Origin: Argopecten irradians
Lineage: Eukaryota; Mollusca; Bivalvia; Pectinida; Pectinidae
Assembly: GCF_041381155.1 (NCBI RefSeq)
Contig: NC_091147.1
Span: 35,296,909-35,360,908 of the forward strand
Length of the DNA stretch: 64,000 nt
Direction of reading: 5' to 3'
Below, one piece after another: positions 23,801-35,920 of this stretch. The stretch's first letter is position 1; every line of letters starts with the position of its first letter. A model generated the notes under the pieces. The model searched no databases and had not been told where the DNA came from. It saw only the letters and a program-made list of their open reading frames with translations. The position numbers and the translations under genes are program-made.

Positions 23801-26800
23801 GTCAATACCTGCAAGTCCTCCTGAAGTTCCCTGATCTGGCGCCGTTTGTACTTGTATTTATCCATCACCGCTCTCATCTGTTCCTCTAGTTGCTGTTTCT
23901 CCTCCATGTCGTCGCCTGCAATGTAGGCAAGAAAATTTTAGATAAGATTTTTCAGGATCACAAGCAAATTCGTTTAGCTTGAAGTATTCAGAAAACATTC
24001 TTTCAAAATAATAAAACTCACAATAATATCTGAACAGGACGAGCGACGCAGTGGGACAAGACAGGATTTGATACGAGTACACTATTCCGTCTCATATTAC
24101 AGAGTAATCTGCCCTTGCCAGTAGGTATTGATCGTAACAACACTTATTTGCGAGCGTAACTTCATACTTATCAGAGATAACTATGTGAGTTTCCTTGAAA
24201 AACCCAACAATGTCAAAATGGATACTTACCCACAAGAGAGATAACTCTGTCAAATGCAAAGACAAAATAAAGGAGGCATACAAATGACATCCTTTATTTT
24301 AATTTTCCAAAAGTTTGAGAGATCAAAGTCATCGTCTTGGATTAATCCTATGAATTTTGTAGAAAGACCTGGTATTTTATCTGTAAGAATAATTTTTCTA
24401 CGAAGATGTAAAAATTACGTACTCTGGTCTGTGACCTTGTTAAAGCTCTTCCTGTAAGTTTCGTTCCGGTTGTTCATCAGCTTCAGTGTATTCTCCAGAG
24501 CACGAATTTCCTTCTCCGCTTTTCTGATACGAGCATCAAGGTCATCACCCTCGCGTTGTAGCTCCTCCTTCTCTTGTGCAGCCTAAAGGAAAATATAAAA
24601 GATAAAATATTAATCATATTACAGTGTTTTTTAACTTTTTTTTTTTTTTAAAAATGATAACATTTTACATAACTGTATGATATAAACTTTTAAAAATTTG
24701 AGCGATTTTAACATGAAATAAAAACTTGGATTCAGAATGTACCAGGCTGCATGGTTATCTTTTACTTTTATGTTTAGGTCTTTTTTACATTAATTTGAAC
24801 TAGTAAGGGCAGTCAAATTAATCTAAAATGACCATTGAAAGCATAAAGAAATAATGGTCCTACTAAGCAGGTGGTCATTATACAGAGATGGTCATTATGG
24901 TAGATTTTTCTATGAATTCTTACCTTAATCACATAATAAGCCTGAGATCTCTCCTCCTCACCTTCTGGGGGTGCCATAGAGACCATGAGGATTTCATACC
25001 TGAAAAATTCAGTTTACACTTTTAAACCTACCTCTGAACCAACCTTTATTGTTCCCCACCAAATAACCTGTCAATCATTCTTCTTCAATCGTCATAATCG
25101 CCATAATCTCTCAAACATTTGCAAGCAGCATTGTACATGTACTGTTTTATTTCAATGGCTTGTATACATTATTTCTAATGCTGTTTCAAAATGTGTTTTT
25201 GCATATTACTGAGTTATCTGCCCTTACAGATAAGCATTTATTGTAATGTCATGCATTATTTTGTGAGCATTACGTTATACTTTTTGAATAAAACGATGTG
25301 TGTTTTTCTCACAAAACAATGACATCACCATCAGCCTTTTGATTCTGATTCTTAATAAAAGATCTGTTTACCTTTTCCTCAGTTTGTCGATCTTGGAGAT
25401 ACGCTCATGGAGCTCAGCGCTAATCTGGCTCCTCTCCTCGTTTGCCACCCTTATCTGGGCTTGGAGCATCTCGGTATGGATGCCTATTTCATGTCTTCGT
25501 TCCTTCATGGCCTGTGTGGAACGTCAAAATAATACTATGATACAGGTGTTAATTAATTATGTATAGTATGTTATTCCTGCACAGATTTGCAACACATGAA
25601 TACTAGGTGTTGAATACTATTTACAGATAATCGGCATGACATGAAATTTCCTCTGCTTCCATTAAACAGTAAATGATATGGGATGTGGTGACAGAACCAA
25701 GTAACAATTTTTGTCCTCAATAAGGCATTTTTATGGTGCAGGCTTATATATCACAAGTAAATATTTATTTTAAAGAAAATTTCAAGGCAAATGTTTTTTC
25801 ATAATTTTTAAACGAATAAACAGAACCTTCTAAGGGAGGTAAATCTCATTTTCGCTTCAGTTCATCAGTAAAACTTTGAAGTGTTATGTGCAATTCATCT
25901 CTTCTAGATGATATAAATTTCTTGTTTTGATATTAGCCTATAAGGTATCCTTGAACATATCATCTACTAATTACAAATCTCTAAAATATCTTACAGTGTC
26001 TAGCTGAAGTCGTCGTTTCTCCATATTGAGGACATCGTCAGCCCGACCATGCAGCATGTCACGTAAACGCTTGATCTCTAATTTCAGGATGTTTTGATCC
26101 ACCATCAAGTTCTGCTTGGATGAAATTATGTTGCGCAGTTCGCGCTCTGAGCTATCGTTGTATAGGTTCAGTTCCTCGATCTTACTTGTGAAATCATTTT
26201 TCTCAGCTCCTCTCTTTTCGAGCTCCCTCCTGACACGACGTATATCATCCTATAAAAAACCACACTTCACATTAAAGGAAATCGTCATAGAGAATCAAGG
26301 TTGTCAAAGTATACACCAAACATGAAATATTTGTAATGAAATGTTTGTGAGTTCATTCTATTGTAGTTTAGAATTCAATGAGATTTTAACTCATTCACCG
26401 CTGAAAACACATTTAGGCTCTTCTAAATCAAAGACTAGAGCTGTCCATTGTTAAATTATAGGGGTGAAAAAGTTTATATTGTTGAATTTGGGTACATTTT
26501 CTGTCAGAATCAAGTAAACATTTATTAACTAGCAACATCTTTTTTTTTTTTTGGTATCAATTATTGTATTAATTAATGAAATGGTTGTAGGGGTATATTC
26601 TTTTTTGCTAAAGGAACTAACCATTCTTAGGAGGCAGTTTTATTGTTTAAACTAGTGAAATTTTTACCTGAAGTCGTTTCAGTTGTAGTGTAAGTAGAGT
26701 ATGGGTGTTATTCTTTTGCTCCAGATCATCAGTGAGATCTTTGATTTTTGATTCCAGGTGGACTTTTTCCTCATTGCTGCGCTCTCCTTGAATCCTGTTG

Positions 26801-29800
26801 ATCCTTCTTTCTACTTGCTGGACAGCAAAATCCTAAGAAAAATTTAAAGAAAATTGTAAAGGATATGCACATCAAATTAAAAACAAAAACACCATTAAAA
26901 TCCAACAGATGGCAACTCTAAATGCTTTGAAAAGATGGGGATAGGAGATTGAGACAAATTTCTGATTTTTGCTCACCAAGACTCGTAAGAATAAAAACTT
27001 CAGGGACAATAATATAGTTCCATAAAATCTCATCCTCTAAGAAATGAACATTGGTAGTCTGAATTTCAGGAGAAAAATCATGGACCTACGTGTATCTAAA
27101 TAAATTACCTGGTTGTAGATGATCTCTTGCTGTTTTAGAGAATCAGTGTCCAGTTTTGTTATCTTGCTGTTCAAGTTTCTGATGGCAGCTTGGCTTCCCT
27201 GTAAAAGAAATATTTGTAAACAGGTAAAATATTTACATCACAATTATGTTTATATATTAAACAAAATATTCATTCAATTAACCTGGTTGTAAATATGTTA
27301 TAATATATTTCTGTATTTTTAATCACAAAACATTATTTAATAAAAAGACCTATAGCAGTTCCCAAGAAAAGGCAAAGGACTTCATAACTTATCATGAGTA
27401 TTGTATAACAAATTATACACAAATTCCATCTTTGTCCATTACTAGAGTTAACTCCCTTATGTTTAAGTATCCATTGTGGCTTCATTATTTTGCAAGCGAA
27501 AATTCATGTCATTTTTGGATAAAAAGTATGATGAGATACTCACAAACACATGACGTCGCAATCATTACCTACATGTACCAACAAAGATAGATAACTCTTT
27601 AACATGCAAATAAAGAATAATACATACCTGAATCTCAGCTTCCTTGTTCCTTTCCTTGACTTTGCAATCATGCAACTCCTGGGTTTTGTGGAACTGAAGG
27701 TCACGTAAATGTTTCAGCTGCTGATCAATCTCGCGCTGTGTTCGATCTTCATCTTGTAACATCTCGTCGAATCGAGCAGCTCTCTCTTCGGCACTAAGAG
27801 TCGACTCAGTTGCGATCTTCAGTTTGTCCACAAGAGTCTCTCTCAGCTCCTTTGCTTGTTGAAGCCTATGGAGAGAGATACATTCAGTATTTATTATTTA
27901 ATATACTTTCATGGCTCAAAATGAATTTCTTTTCAGGTAGCCTCAGGCACTTATTGAAATTGATCAATCTATCTTTTTTTCTTTCTGTGAAACAATATTT
28001 CATTTTTCATGTTTATGATAGGTAAGGATGTTGCTCTTGAGGACATATATGCATTGTATTTTTCTGAGACTGAGGAAACAATGTATTTTCACAACCAAAA
28101 TATGTATTTTTTCGCACTTCAAATAATTATGTAAACATCAATACATAATTTCAAGGGCAGATAACTGTTATATGCAAAGACAGCATAGAAATTGTGTATT
28201 TGTTTCTTACCTGTTGGTTTTGTCCTGTACATCCTTCTTTAAATGTGTGACCTGTGACCTTGTGGTTTCAAGGTCATTTGCAGTACGATCAACTGTACGT
28301 TTGAGAGCATCCAACTGAAAATGTCAAAACTTGAATTGTCACATGTATAATATAATTGATAAATCAATAAACAGTTTACCTGTTGATAAAATCCTGAATT
28401 TTTTAGTAATTAAATTTTCATAATTTCTTTAATTTATACACGTAAAAAATGATCTAATAGATTTTTGAGAGAAAACTAAAAAGCAATTGAATACGATAAA
28501 CAAAACCTACACTAAAGAGCTAATACCTCTGTATTAACCTCAGTTTTTTCCTGCCTATTTTGGGAAATTGTCACCTGGTAAAAATTGGGAAGTTTTGTGC
28601 AATATAAGCAGGAAATTTTAATGGAAAATTTTGGAAAAGGTAGAATTAAACAATCACGCTTCCCTATAAGAAGCAGTCTAAGAATGTATACTAAAATATG
28701 ACGTACAGGCTTGCAATTTTCAGGTTTTTTTTGTGTTTGTCACACAAAATGCATGTCACACTCACTGATTTGGGAAATTAAGATATAGATTTGGGAAAAA
28801 TTAACGAGATATACAATGGGGAATGGAATTTGGCCACAAATAGGGAGTAGGAGTAGTAAACCCAAAGACAGGACATACATGACCCCATGGTATATTACCC
28901 CATTTCAACACTCAATTGAACCATTGTCAAAACACAATTTTTTACACTAGAATATGATAGGACATAGTTGATACCTCATCTGAGAATTGGACTCTATTGG
29001 TCTCAGCCTCCTGATGTTCGATACGTGTCCTGGCAGCCACACGTTCAGCGATGGAGATTTTCTTCTCCTGCTCTTTGTTGTTGTCAACTTCTCCTTCCAG
29101 AAACTGCATTTTCTCCTTGATCGCCTCCTCTCGCTTCCTTACTTCTGCCTTGACACGTGCAAGTTGCTGAAATATCAAATGAATAAATATTATTGAAAAT
29201 CTTATGTTTATCTTAATAACAAGCCCTGCAAATTAAGAATAACAATTACATAAACGAAAATTTACAAACCCTTGAATTTAATAAGTTAGGTAGCAGTGTA
29301 CAGTAAGACCGAATGACCACGGGTGAGATTTTTATTAAGCAGAAAGCCCCTGTTTTATTATATGCATAAAAAATTAAAAAAATGTATATGTCCTAAAATT
29401 GGTGAATTCAATCTAGAGAATTATATGCAAGCTTCACATTTGCATAAAGAAATTCCCCAAAATGGGTTCGAGATTAATGGTTTAGAGGATATCCGAATGT
29501 GCGTCTAAGATGGAAAAACTCAATACTGTAGCAGCAGAAATTGATAGCCGGGGTACGAGGTAAGATTGCTCAAAAGTTTAATGATATACCTATGTCGAAA
29601 TAGGCTCAGTTCCGCTATCACGGCAGTGATGCTTGGTTTTAAACTGTGTTCAAGAAAAAAAATTCTCCTAGAGGGGGTGTAATTTTGGGTTGAAAATCCC
29701 AATTTTTTGCATTTTTTCAAAAAAACCAATTTGGTTACCATGGTTTTTACAGGCTCACAACACCACAAAAAGCAGACTTGTCCAAAAATGAACTCTGCAT

Positions 29801-32800
29801 AACAATTGCAAATGTTGTGTAGATTAAAAATATATATACTTTGATATAGATGTCATTTAAGGTTAAAAAGCTGTGTGTACATAATTAAAGCCTGCACTTA
29901 ATTTTGCTGAATTTTTCAAATCTACTGTACACTGCCACCTTAATCACATTTGCAACCTAAGAGAATAATATCTATTAATTTAACAATACATATACACTAG
30001 ACTTATAGATGACAGATGCATGATTTAAGAAATGTAGATTCTTGTGCTTACGTGATAAAATTTATCTTGAATCGTGTCAATAACATTATAATTTCAAATG
30101 ATATGTTACATTTATAGCTCTTTCAAGGTTTAATTACAAAAAAAAATCTAAGATTGCTTCATAAAATCACAAATGAAATGAACACTAAAATTCTGTAAAT
30201 CTTAACCTTCTTTTAAATTTTACCCAAGATTTTTTATGCAGTGCAACCAGAAAACTGTGAGTTATCAACACAAAATGCACCAGAATACAGGTGTTTCAAG
30301 ATCAATCAACATGTCAATGTGGGAAGGTATGATTTACTGTCATTTAGTTCCATCTTCCAATTATTATGGTATCACAAAAATCACATAAAAATGATGACGT
30401 CATTATCACTCGATAGTAAGACTATTTGAGACTAAATAGAACTTTATCCATGTTGTTATAGGATCTCGAAACCCATGTATTTGCTAACATCAGCTAGCTA
30501 TTGACGTCTAAGAAGAGGTATCAGGTACTGTAAAAAAACTTCCTTTTGTGTGCGATTGACTTACACAAATTTTGCAATCGAAGTAAATTCGCAAAAGTTT
30601 ACCTCTGCAAATTGATATCTATATCATCTTTATTTATAGGAATTATCATTCAATTGTTTAATCCGCAAATAAGTAATTTTGCAAACTTTGGTTTACAATA
30701 TATATTGAACACTTACAGCAGCCAGAATGTCCATTTCGTGATCCCTACGCTGCATCTGTTCAATAGTGTGCTCCCATTGCTCAATCAGTTCCTGACGTTC
30801 TTGGTGAGCTTGTCTGAAATCCTCAGCGGTCTTGTCCAGCTCAATCTGGGCGGTCAAGGTATCGGTGGTCTCATGGTCAAGGACCTTCCTCTTCTTTTGA
30901 CTTTCTTCTGTCAGCCTGACCATCCTTAAGGAAAGTTCCTACAACAATCCAAACCCATAATACATTGTGTTAAAGTTGGTTGGTTGATTATATAAAGGTC
31001 CTATTAACAGCCAGGGTCATTTAAGAACGACCTCCTATATATATATATATATATATATATATGTGGTGTTGCCTGTCTGATGTGTATGCATGTTTTGGGA
31101 GGCTGCAGTATATTATGTGGAAAAAAAAAGAAGTAATTATTTAATTAAAAATTTCTTTTCAAACAAGCTTTTAATTAGAGTAAGTGTGATTTTCCCTTTG
31201 ATTCTGTTTTGCTTTCTGATGGCAAATTTTAATTTTAAAGAAAGATTTTGATAAATAAAAGAATGTTCTTTATCCAGAGCATAAACATTCCCTTCACCTT
31301 TTCTCATAAATTCTGCCAATCAGAACAATTAATAATTTTCTAATTAATCACTTTAACCCAGAAACATCTTTACTTTGATTTTACATAAATTCAGCCTGTC
31401 ATTTAATAATTTTCTAATAAATTACTTTCACCCAGAAACATGTTCACATTGATTTTACTTAAATTAAGCCTATCATTTAATTTTCTAATTATTTACTTTT
31501 ACCATGAGTATGTTTACGGTACCTTGATTTTACTTTCATCATGACGTGTATATTTCTGTATGGCCATGGCATCCTCATCCTTCCTCGCTGATTCCTCAAG
31601 CCAAGCTTCCAGAGCTTGCTGATCCCAGTTCATCTGAGATTTCATCTCTTCTAATTTCTGAGTTTGTTTGAAGATATTGTTCTACAAAAAGTAAAATAGC
31701 AATAGATTAATCATAAATGCACAATTGAAAAGTCTTTATCCTTATAAACTTCAAGTCTTTTAAATGGTGCTTCTGATTGTCAAAATATGTAATAAAAAAA
31801 AATAATCTAAGATTGCAGTCTAAATAAAATATGCATCACGCTAAACGCGTTTTGAATGATATGAATGTCTCTTACCTCAAACATATTTTTCTTTTCTTTG
31901 ATCTCTTCCAGCTCCTTCTCCAGTTTACTGATTTCTTGTTGAAGTCTTCCTTCTTCCCGTTCAGCAATTTGGAGCATGTGGTTTTCTGTTTCGATCTCCT
32001 TCGTTCTGGCTCTGACCAGACCCTGTCAAAGAAAGATATAATCATTATGATTGTAATAAACATATAAAACATTTTTTTCTTCTTGTCAAATCCAATATGG
32101 CCTAATAAGAGAGTTGTTTGTCTACCTACAGTATTTTTATCTACATAATACATGTGATGCATACTTTTTTGTTTTATATGTAGCTTGTGAATTTCTCTAT
32201 ATCATTGTAGGTTTTCGTACTCCAAACTTCAACCTTAACTTTAGGCGAAAAATGTTTTTGACGGTAATAAAGGCATGCAATGGTGCAATTGATATGTAAA
32301 TTATTATGTTTCTTGATTCCTCACTTTTGTTATTTAAGTTTTGAGTTGCAGAAATTAAAAATTTCTAATTGCCATGAAAAACACATTATGGAGGAATGTT
32401 AAGAAACCCAATCATAAATACCATTTGGAAATTAGTATTTAGACATTTATTAATGCATTCAAAAAGCTCACCTGAGTATGACCAAGTTCCTGCCTGACAT
32501 TCTTTAAGTGCTCTGACATTGCATGGAGCCGGTCTTCAATTTCCTCCACATCATTTTTGTTGGAAACAATTTTTTTCTGTTTGTGCTGGACCTTTTATTG
32601 GAAACATAAAAAGTATTAAAATCAGAAATATTTTCTCCTGATCATACAGAAATTTACACGACATACTGTAATTTTGGTTCATGGTGTTTTACATACTACA
32701 CATTATATACATAGTACATATACAATGTCGGCACATAATCTTGCGCACCTAAGAGTGACACCAAGGAAAAAACATTTGTTTTTCAGTACCTTTCAAAAAT

Positions 32801-34213
32801 GGATTGTATTTTTTTTTCAGTTTACGAAAAATAAACGAAAAACATTGACCTTACCACATGTTGGAACTGAAAGTAAACAAGGCACATGATCTTGCGCAGT
32901 ACACTATATTTCAATTTTAATCATATAATGATATTCAATTTATTAAGCTGATAATTTAAATTTCAATGAAAAACAAAATAATTGAATTATAAATCAGTTT
33001 GCAATTTTTGAAAATGTCAAATAAAAAAATGTTGGCAACTTTTTATATTAGAAGGCACTTTCCGTCATTCTTCCAGTATAGCCCCATTGTAACATGGTAT
33101 GTCTGCATCTTAGACTAAAAACTGAATTTGTATTAGAATTTACATTGCCATTCTATACTTATTATGTCTGAATAAGTTTGTTACTTCATTGATATGTAAC
33201 AGGAGAGGAGAAAATGTAGCGGCAAGACCGGGATTCGAACCCGGAACTCTCAGAATACTAGCCGAGTGCTCTACCGACTGAGCTACCTGGTCACCGTTGA
33301 TCGACCCAGTCCAATCCTGCTACACTCCTCCCTCCTTTCTCGAAGTCTTCGCCCCCTAAGACATGCGAGACCCTTCCAAACACCACCACCGTGGTTTATT
33401 TAGTCGGTTGCCAATTTAGAAGAACAGGGAAAATACACATTCCTGTCGAGTGCCCCGACCAGGAATGGAACCCGGGTCTCCGGCGCGGAAATCTACGGCT
33501 CTACCGACTGAGCCAAAGAAGCATGCTCCGTCAGCTGAGTGACAGAGACGGTATTTAATACTATGTACAAGTCACACCGACCTGCTCCTTTTACAGATAT
33601 AAGCTTAAATTACCAGTGTGCAAGATCATGTGCTGCGCAAGATCATGTTCCTTTCCTGTACATATTCCATTCTGCATGTTATATCTTACATGTATGATCC
33701 TCAATGCTCAGTAAAAACAGACAGAAATGTATCATGCATGTGTTGTTTGTTTTGGGAGGTGGTTACATTCTCTGATTGAACAGATTCTCGTATTCTTTTC
33801 TGAATGTATTCATTTTAACATATTGATACAGCGTTAAACAAATCAATGGTTCGCCAGATTTTGACCAAACAATCACATACTCAGATTACTCACAATGTTT
33901 GTTATTCTGCATGTCATAACATTAACAATGCATATTATATTGACCTTTATTATTGGCTTTTTAAAACGGGTTCATAAAAAACTCCCAATATTTTGATATA
34001 TTGTCTATATATATGCTTGTTTGGTTTTGTCACATGAACACACAGATCGACCGAAGAAGAATAATCGATATGAACTGATCAACTCAAATCAGAGCTCTAA
34101 ATCGCGTCCCATACCTGGTCTTCCAGCTTTTTATTATCAGCGTTGGCGACGGGCATACTTAAACCTTCGTCCCATTCTATCTCGCTGAGGATGCTGTTGC
34201 TTCCCCGACTCAT
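20873..34213 (-). CDS. CCDC39: CCDC39, coiled-coil subunit of the axonemal 96-nm ruler, 21 exons
   Basis: Exons in transcript order: 34115-34213, 32472-32591, 31876-32022, 31523-31681, 30717-30938, 28975-29166, 28211-28314, 27628-27865, 27109-27198, 26668-26832, 25995-26249, 25372-25511, 24924-24999, 24423-24582, 23809-23915, 23419-23490, 22861-22929, 22551-22613, 22065-22181, 21320-21473, 20873-20967. Every border is GT/AG and the exons total 2844 bases: 947 residues plus TAG, close to the 941 of human CCDC39.

The protein starts [17 protein letters not shown] and keeps family hallmarks: [69 protein letters not shown] and [15 protein letters not shown]. The body is nearly all coiled coil and the last ~80 residues are Ser/Arg-rich.

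In other animals CCDC39 pairs with CCDC40 on doublet microtubules and sets the 96-nm repeat for inner dynein arms and the dynein regulatory complex. Loss causes ciliary dyskinesia in humans. Confidence 0.97.
21952..22038. mobile_element. 87-bp hairpin element in CCDC39 intron 19
   Basis: TTTAACTCATTCACCCCTGAA at the left pairs with TTCAGGGGTGAGTTAA at the right. Its internal sequence (CTAGTCTTTGATTTAGAAGAG) recurs in reverse complement at 26386-26475. It sits only 26 bases from exon 19. Confidence 0.75.
22601..22681. repeat. 50-bp-offset duplication of the exon 18 splice acceptor
   Basis: CATACTTGGAATTCTATAAG plus GAGATATTT occurs at 22601-22629 and again at 22651-22679. On the minus strand each copy reads CTCCTTATAG/AATTCCAAGTATG, that is, the acceptor and first bases of exon 18. 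The proximal copy (22613) is the one that keeps the frame. Use of the distal copy would add 50 bases and shift the frame. Confidence 0.85.
22991..23175. mobile_element. MITE family member a (CCDC39 intron)
   Basis: The ends pair as CTTTGCATA, then AGCTACCTCCC, against GGGCAGATAACTAC and AAATGTACAAA. The interior has GGTAGGTATCCATTGTGACA, TTATTTTGTGAGC and CATGACGTCATTATCAATAC. This is the first of five related copies in this gene. Confidence 0.7.
24080..24267. mobile_element. MITE family member b (CCDC39 intron 14)
   Basis: AGAGTAATCTGCCCTTGCCA and GTAGGTATTGATCGTAACA at the left mirror GGATACTTACCCACAAGAG and AGATAACTCTGTCAAATGC at the right. Confidence 0.7.
25195..25335. mobile_element. 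MITE family member c, truncated (CCDC39 intron 12)
   Basis: The left end TTTTGCATATTACTGAGTTA then TCTGCCCTTACAG is well preserved. The interior CATTATTTTGTGAGC and CTCACAAAACAATGACATCA follows. The right terminal repeat is missing close to exon 12. Confidence 0.65.
26386..26475. mobile_element. Hairpin element in CCDC39 intron 10, inverted copy of 21952-22038
   Basis: It reads TTTAACTCATTCACCGCTGA, then GGCTCTTCTAAATCAAAGAC, to AGGGGTGAAAAAGTTTA. It is the reverse complement of the element in intron 19 with moderate divergence. Confidence 0.7.
27429..27617. mobile_element. MITE family member d (CCDC39 intron 8)
   Basis: AGAGTTAACTCCCTTATG and GTATCCATTGTGGCTTCA at the left mirror ACATGACGTCGCAATCATTA and AGATAGATAACTCTTTAACA at the right. 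It ends about 10 bases from exon 8. Confidence 0.7.
28075..28190. mobile_element. MITE family member e, partial (CCDC39 intron 7)
   Basis: The right half is clear: CATCAATACATAATTTCAAG, GGCAGATAACTGTTATATGC, AAAGACAG. The left end is degenerate. It lies within about 20 bases of exon 7. Confidence 0.5.
30978..31115 (-). mobile_element. SINE fragment (3' end) in CCDC39 intron 4
   Basis: In reverse complement this reads ATATACTGCAGCCTCCCAAA, ACATGCATACACATC, then CTGTTAATAGGAC and a degenerate AACC tail. It matches the 3' part of the longer element at 60125-60663 (ATATACCGCAGTCTCCCAAA, CTGTTAATAGGGC, AAAC tail). An AT microsatellite has grown inside it. Confidence 0.75.
31036..31062. repeat. 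(TA)n microsatellite
   Basis: An alternating TA run of about 27 bases inside the SINE fragment. Confidence 0.9.
33219..33295 (-). pseudogene. tRNA-like head, proximal module of the SINE
   Basis: The D-arm, a CTCGG/CTGAG anticodon stem and a perfect T-arm (CCGGG, TTCGAAT, CCCGG) are recognisable. The acceptor ends GGTGACC and TCTTGCC pair at only part of their length, and the anticodon loop is one base too long. It is therefore not called as a tRNA gene. Confidence 0.65.
33451..33530 (-). pseudogene. tRNA-like head, distal module of the SINE
   Basis: It reads TTTGGCTCAGTCGGTAGAGC, then CGTAGATTTCCGCGCCGGAG, then ACCCGGGTTCCATTCCTGGT and CGGGGCA. The A and B boxes are recognisable. The T-loop is TTCCATT instead of the usual TTCGA-type loop and the acceptor stem is not paired. 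Confidence 0.6.
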
Positions 34214-34301
34214 TTTGAAGCTAAATAAATAAGAACCACAATAATCACGTAAAGAGAAATGAACCGCCGGAAGAATGTATTCGGTATTGCTTTGGATACA
34301 A

Positions 34302-34315
34302 GTTGCCCGGATGAA
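34302..34315. promoter_or_regulatory. Candidate X-box (RFX site) upstream of CCDC39
   Basis: GTTGCC CG GATGAA lies 89 bases upstream of the CCDC39 start codon. Read on the minus strand it is TTCATC CG GGCAAC, which fits the RYYNYY-N2-RRNRAC pattern at 11 of 12 positions. Ciliary genes are commonly driven by RFX factors through such sites close to the start. ETS-like CCGGAAG motifs flank it (about 34266-34272, and in reverse at 34338-34345). This is a motif match only. Confidence 0.4.
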
Positions 34316-35417
34316 AATAAAAGAGCGATAACTCTTTACTTCCGGTTACGTTTTATAGGTATCGCGATATAATCATACCATACGATTGAATCACAGGAAC
34401 AGAAATTGAATTTTTCGGATTATAAAATAATTACACGTAGCTAATAAGAATGACAATAATGATAATAATAATATTACTAAACCCCACCTCCGTATAAAAA
34501 GAAAAATAACATTCATTAAATTCATCAATGAATTTGCTGTTTTAAAATTTGATTGTACCGGATTTACAACCCCAGCCCTCAGTTTATACTTATATGTACC
34601 AATGCACTGCTTACACTGCAAACATGGCATCTAGATATCTACAATGTATTTGTTGAATGTTAAGAGAAAATTATCTTCTAAAAGTGTACCAATTTGGGTA
34701 GCAACACATTAAGTCTCTTGTACAATCTTGGTCTATGCAATGTAGTAGGCCTATAATATTTTAGTTATTGTAGGCATACATGTACAGTATTTGCTTTATT
34801 TTTTCAGCTTGTCAAGTCATAAATACAGAGAGTAATTTAGTATAGATTGTCTTAATTAAATATCGCTATATAATTAACACACCCACGAACACACCGGACC
34901 ATAAGAAAAAAGGAAGAAAATAAGAAAACTAATTAACAAAATGTAACTCAGGGAAGGCATTAAAATGTCGAATGGAAGATGGAAGAGGAAATTTTTTTTT
35001 AATACTTGAACGCACAGACTCCGCACGCGCTACCCTCCCGGGCCTCACACGCCCGCACGTATTACAAATAATCTCTAAGTCGATATCAAAGAGACATTTG
35101 AAAATACTGTTTTAGCTCCCGCAGTGTATCTCCATGGAATAATCTACCACCCGAAGTCGTTAATACACCAAATATCAAAACTTTATGAGGCACGTCTCGA
35201 CAGTACTGGAAAAATGAAAATATACTGTATGATTATCGACCCCCCCCCCAAATCGGGAAAGATGCTAAAGAAGGTGCTGAATATAGAGGCCATAGCATGT
35301 GTTCAGAAATCATCCTAAGGTATTTTAAGGTATTACACATACTGCAATTGTAAAAAAAAAAAAAATAGTCTGCAAGCAGAAGACGAAGAAACAATGACGA
35401 CCAAAAACATAATATAC

Positions 35418-35465
35418 ATAAAAAGAAGAAAAAGAGAAAAAGAAAAAAGAAAAAAAGATAGGATA
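35418..35465 (+). repeat. Polypurine tract
   Basis: About 48 nearly uninterrupted purines (AAAAAGAAGAAAAAGAGAAA and similar). Such tracts can form triplexes, but nothing more is shown here. Confidence 0.7.
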
Positions 35466-35751
35466 GGAGACCGAGGCAAGTACATGTACATTGTAGTTTT
35501 AAGATAAATGAATATTTCGCTCAGATGTACATATAATAAATCTATTAAATAAATGATCAGTTTTGATTTATTTCGTAATTTTTGTAGTCATTAAAACAAA
35601 TAATGATTGTTGTCAGTTTCTGGCGCTAAATTAATTATACTCGTTGAATTTAAAATTTTCTCTTCGGCAAATGTAATTGAGCCGATGCATTGACTACAAG
35701 GGAGATGAAGCCAGTGCATGGATTTCGCTGTCTTCGAAGAATATACGTGTA

Positions 35752-35920
35752 CATGTGGACCCTCGATAATCCGGACGTCAATAGTCCGAAAACCTCACAC
35801 TCCGGACGGAATTTCCGGTAAAAATATTCGATTATTAACTACCTAAACAAAATCTGAATATCTGGAAAACTTACATATTGGACTTGGAATACGCACGTCC
35901 GGATTTTTGAGGGTTCACTG
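35752..35920. mobile_element. Tigger/pogo-like MITE
   Basis: CATGTGGACCCTCGATAATC CGGACGT at the left is mirrored by ACGTCCGGATTTTTGAGGGT TCACTG at the right. CAGT-GACCCTC ends with an AATCCGGA segment are typical of pogo/Tigger relatives. The 169-bp interval is non-coding. A TA precedes the left end, but the right flank is not a clean TA. Confidence 0.6.

Larger units (their letters stand above)
33190..33545 (-). mobile_element. tRNA-derived SINE with two tRNA-like heads (CCDC39 intron 1)
   Basis: Two tRNA-like modules face the minus direction about 155 bases apart. Each has an A-box-like segment (GGCTCAGTCGGTAGAGC and TAGCTCAGTCGGTAGAGC) and a B-box-like segment (GGGTTCCATTCC and GGGTTCGAATCCC). 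The sequence between them contains AAATAAACCACGGTGGTGGTG. The intronic location and poor acceptor stems indicate a retroposed or composite SINE rather than working tRNA genes. Confidence 0.7.

Noticed and set aside
26116-26325. Plus-strand frame within CCDC39 exon 11 region
   Set aside because: Antisense shadow of a coding exon with Ser/Leu-rich, non-family translation.
33219-33295. Functional tRNA gene in CCDC39 intron 1
   Set aside because: The acceptor stem is mostly unpaired, the anticodon loop has an extra base, and a second tRNA-like head lies nearby, so a SINE explains it better.
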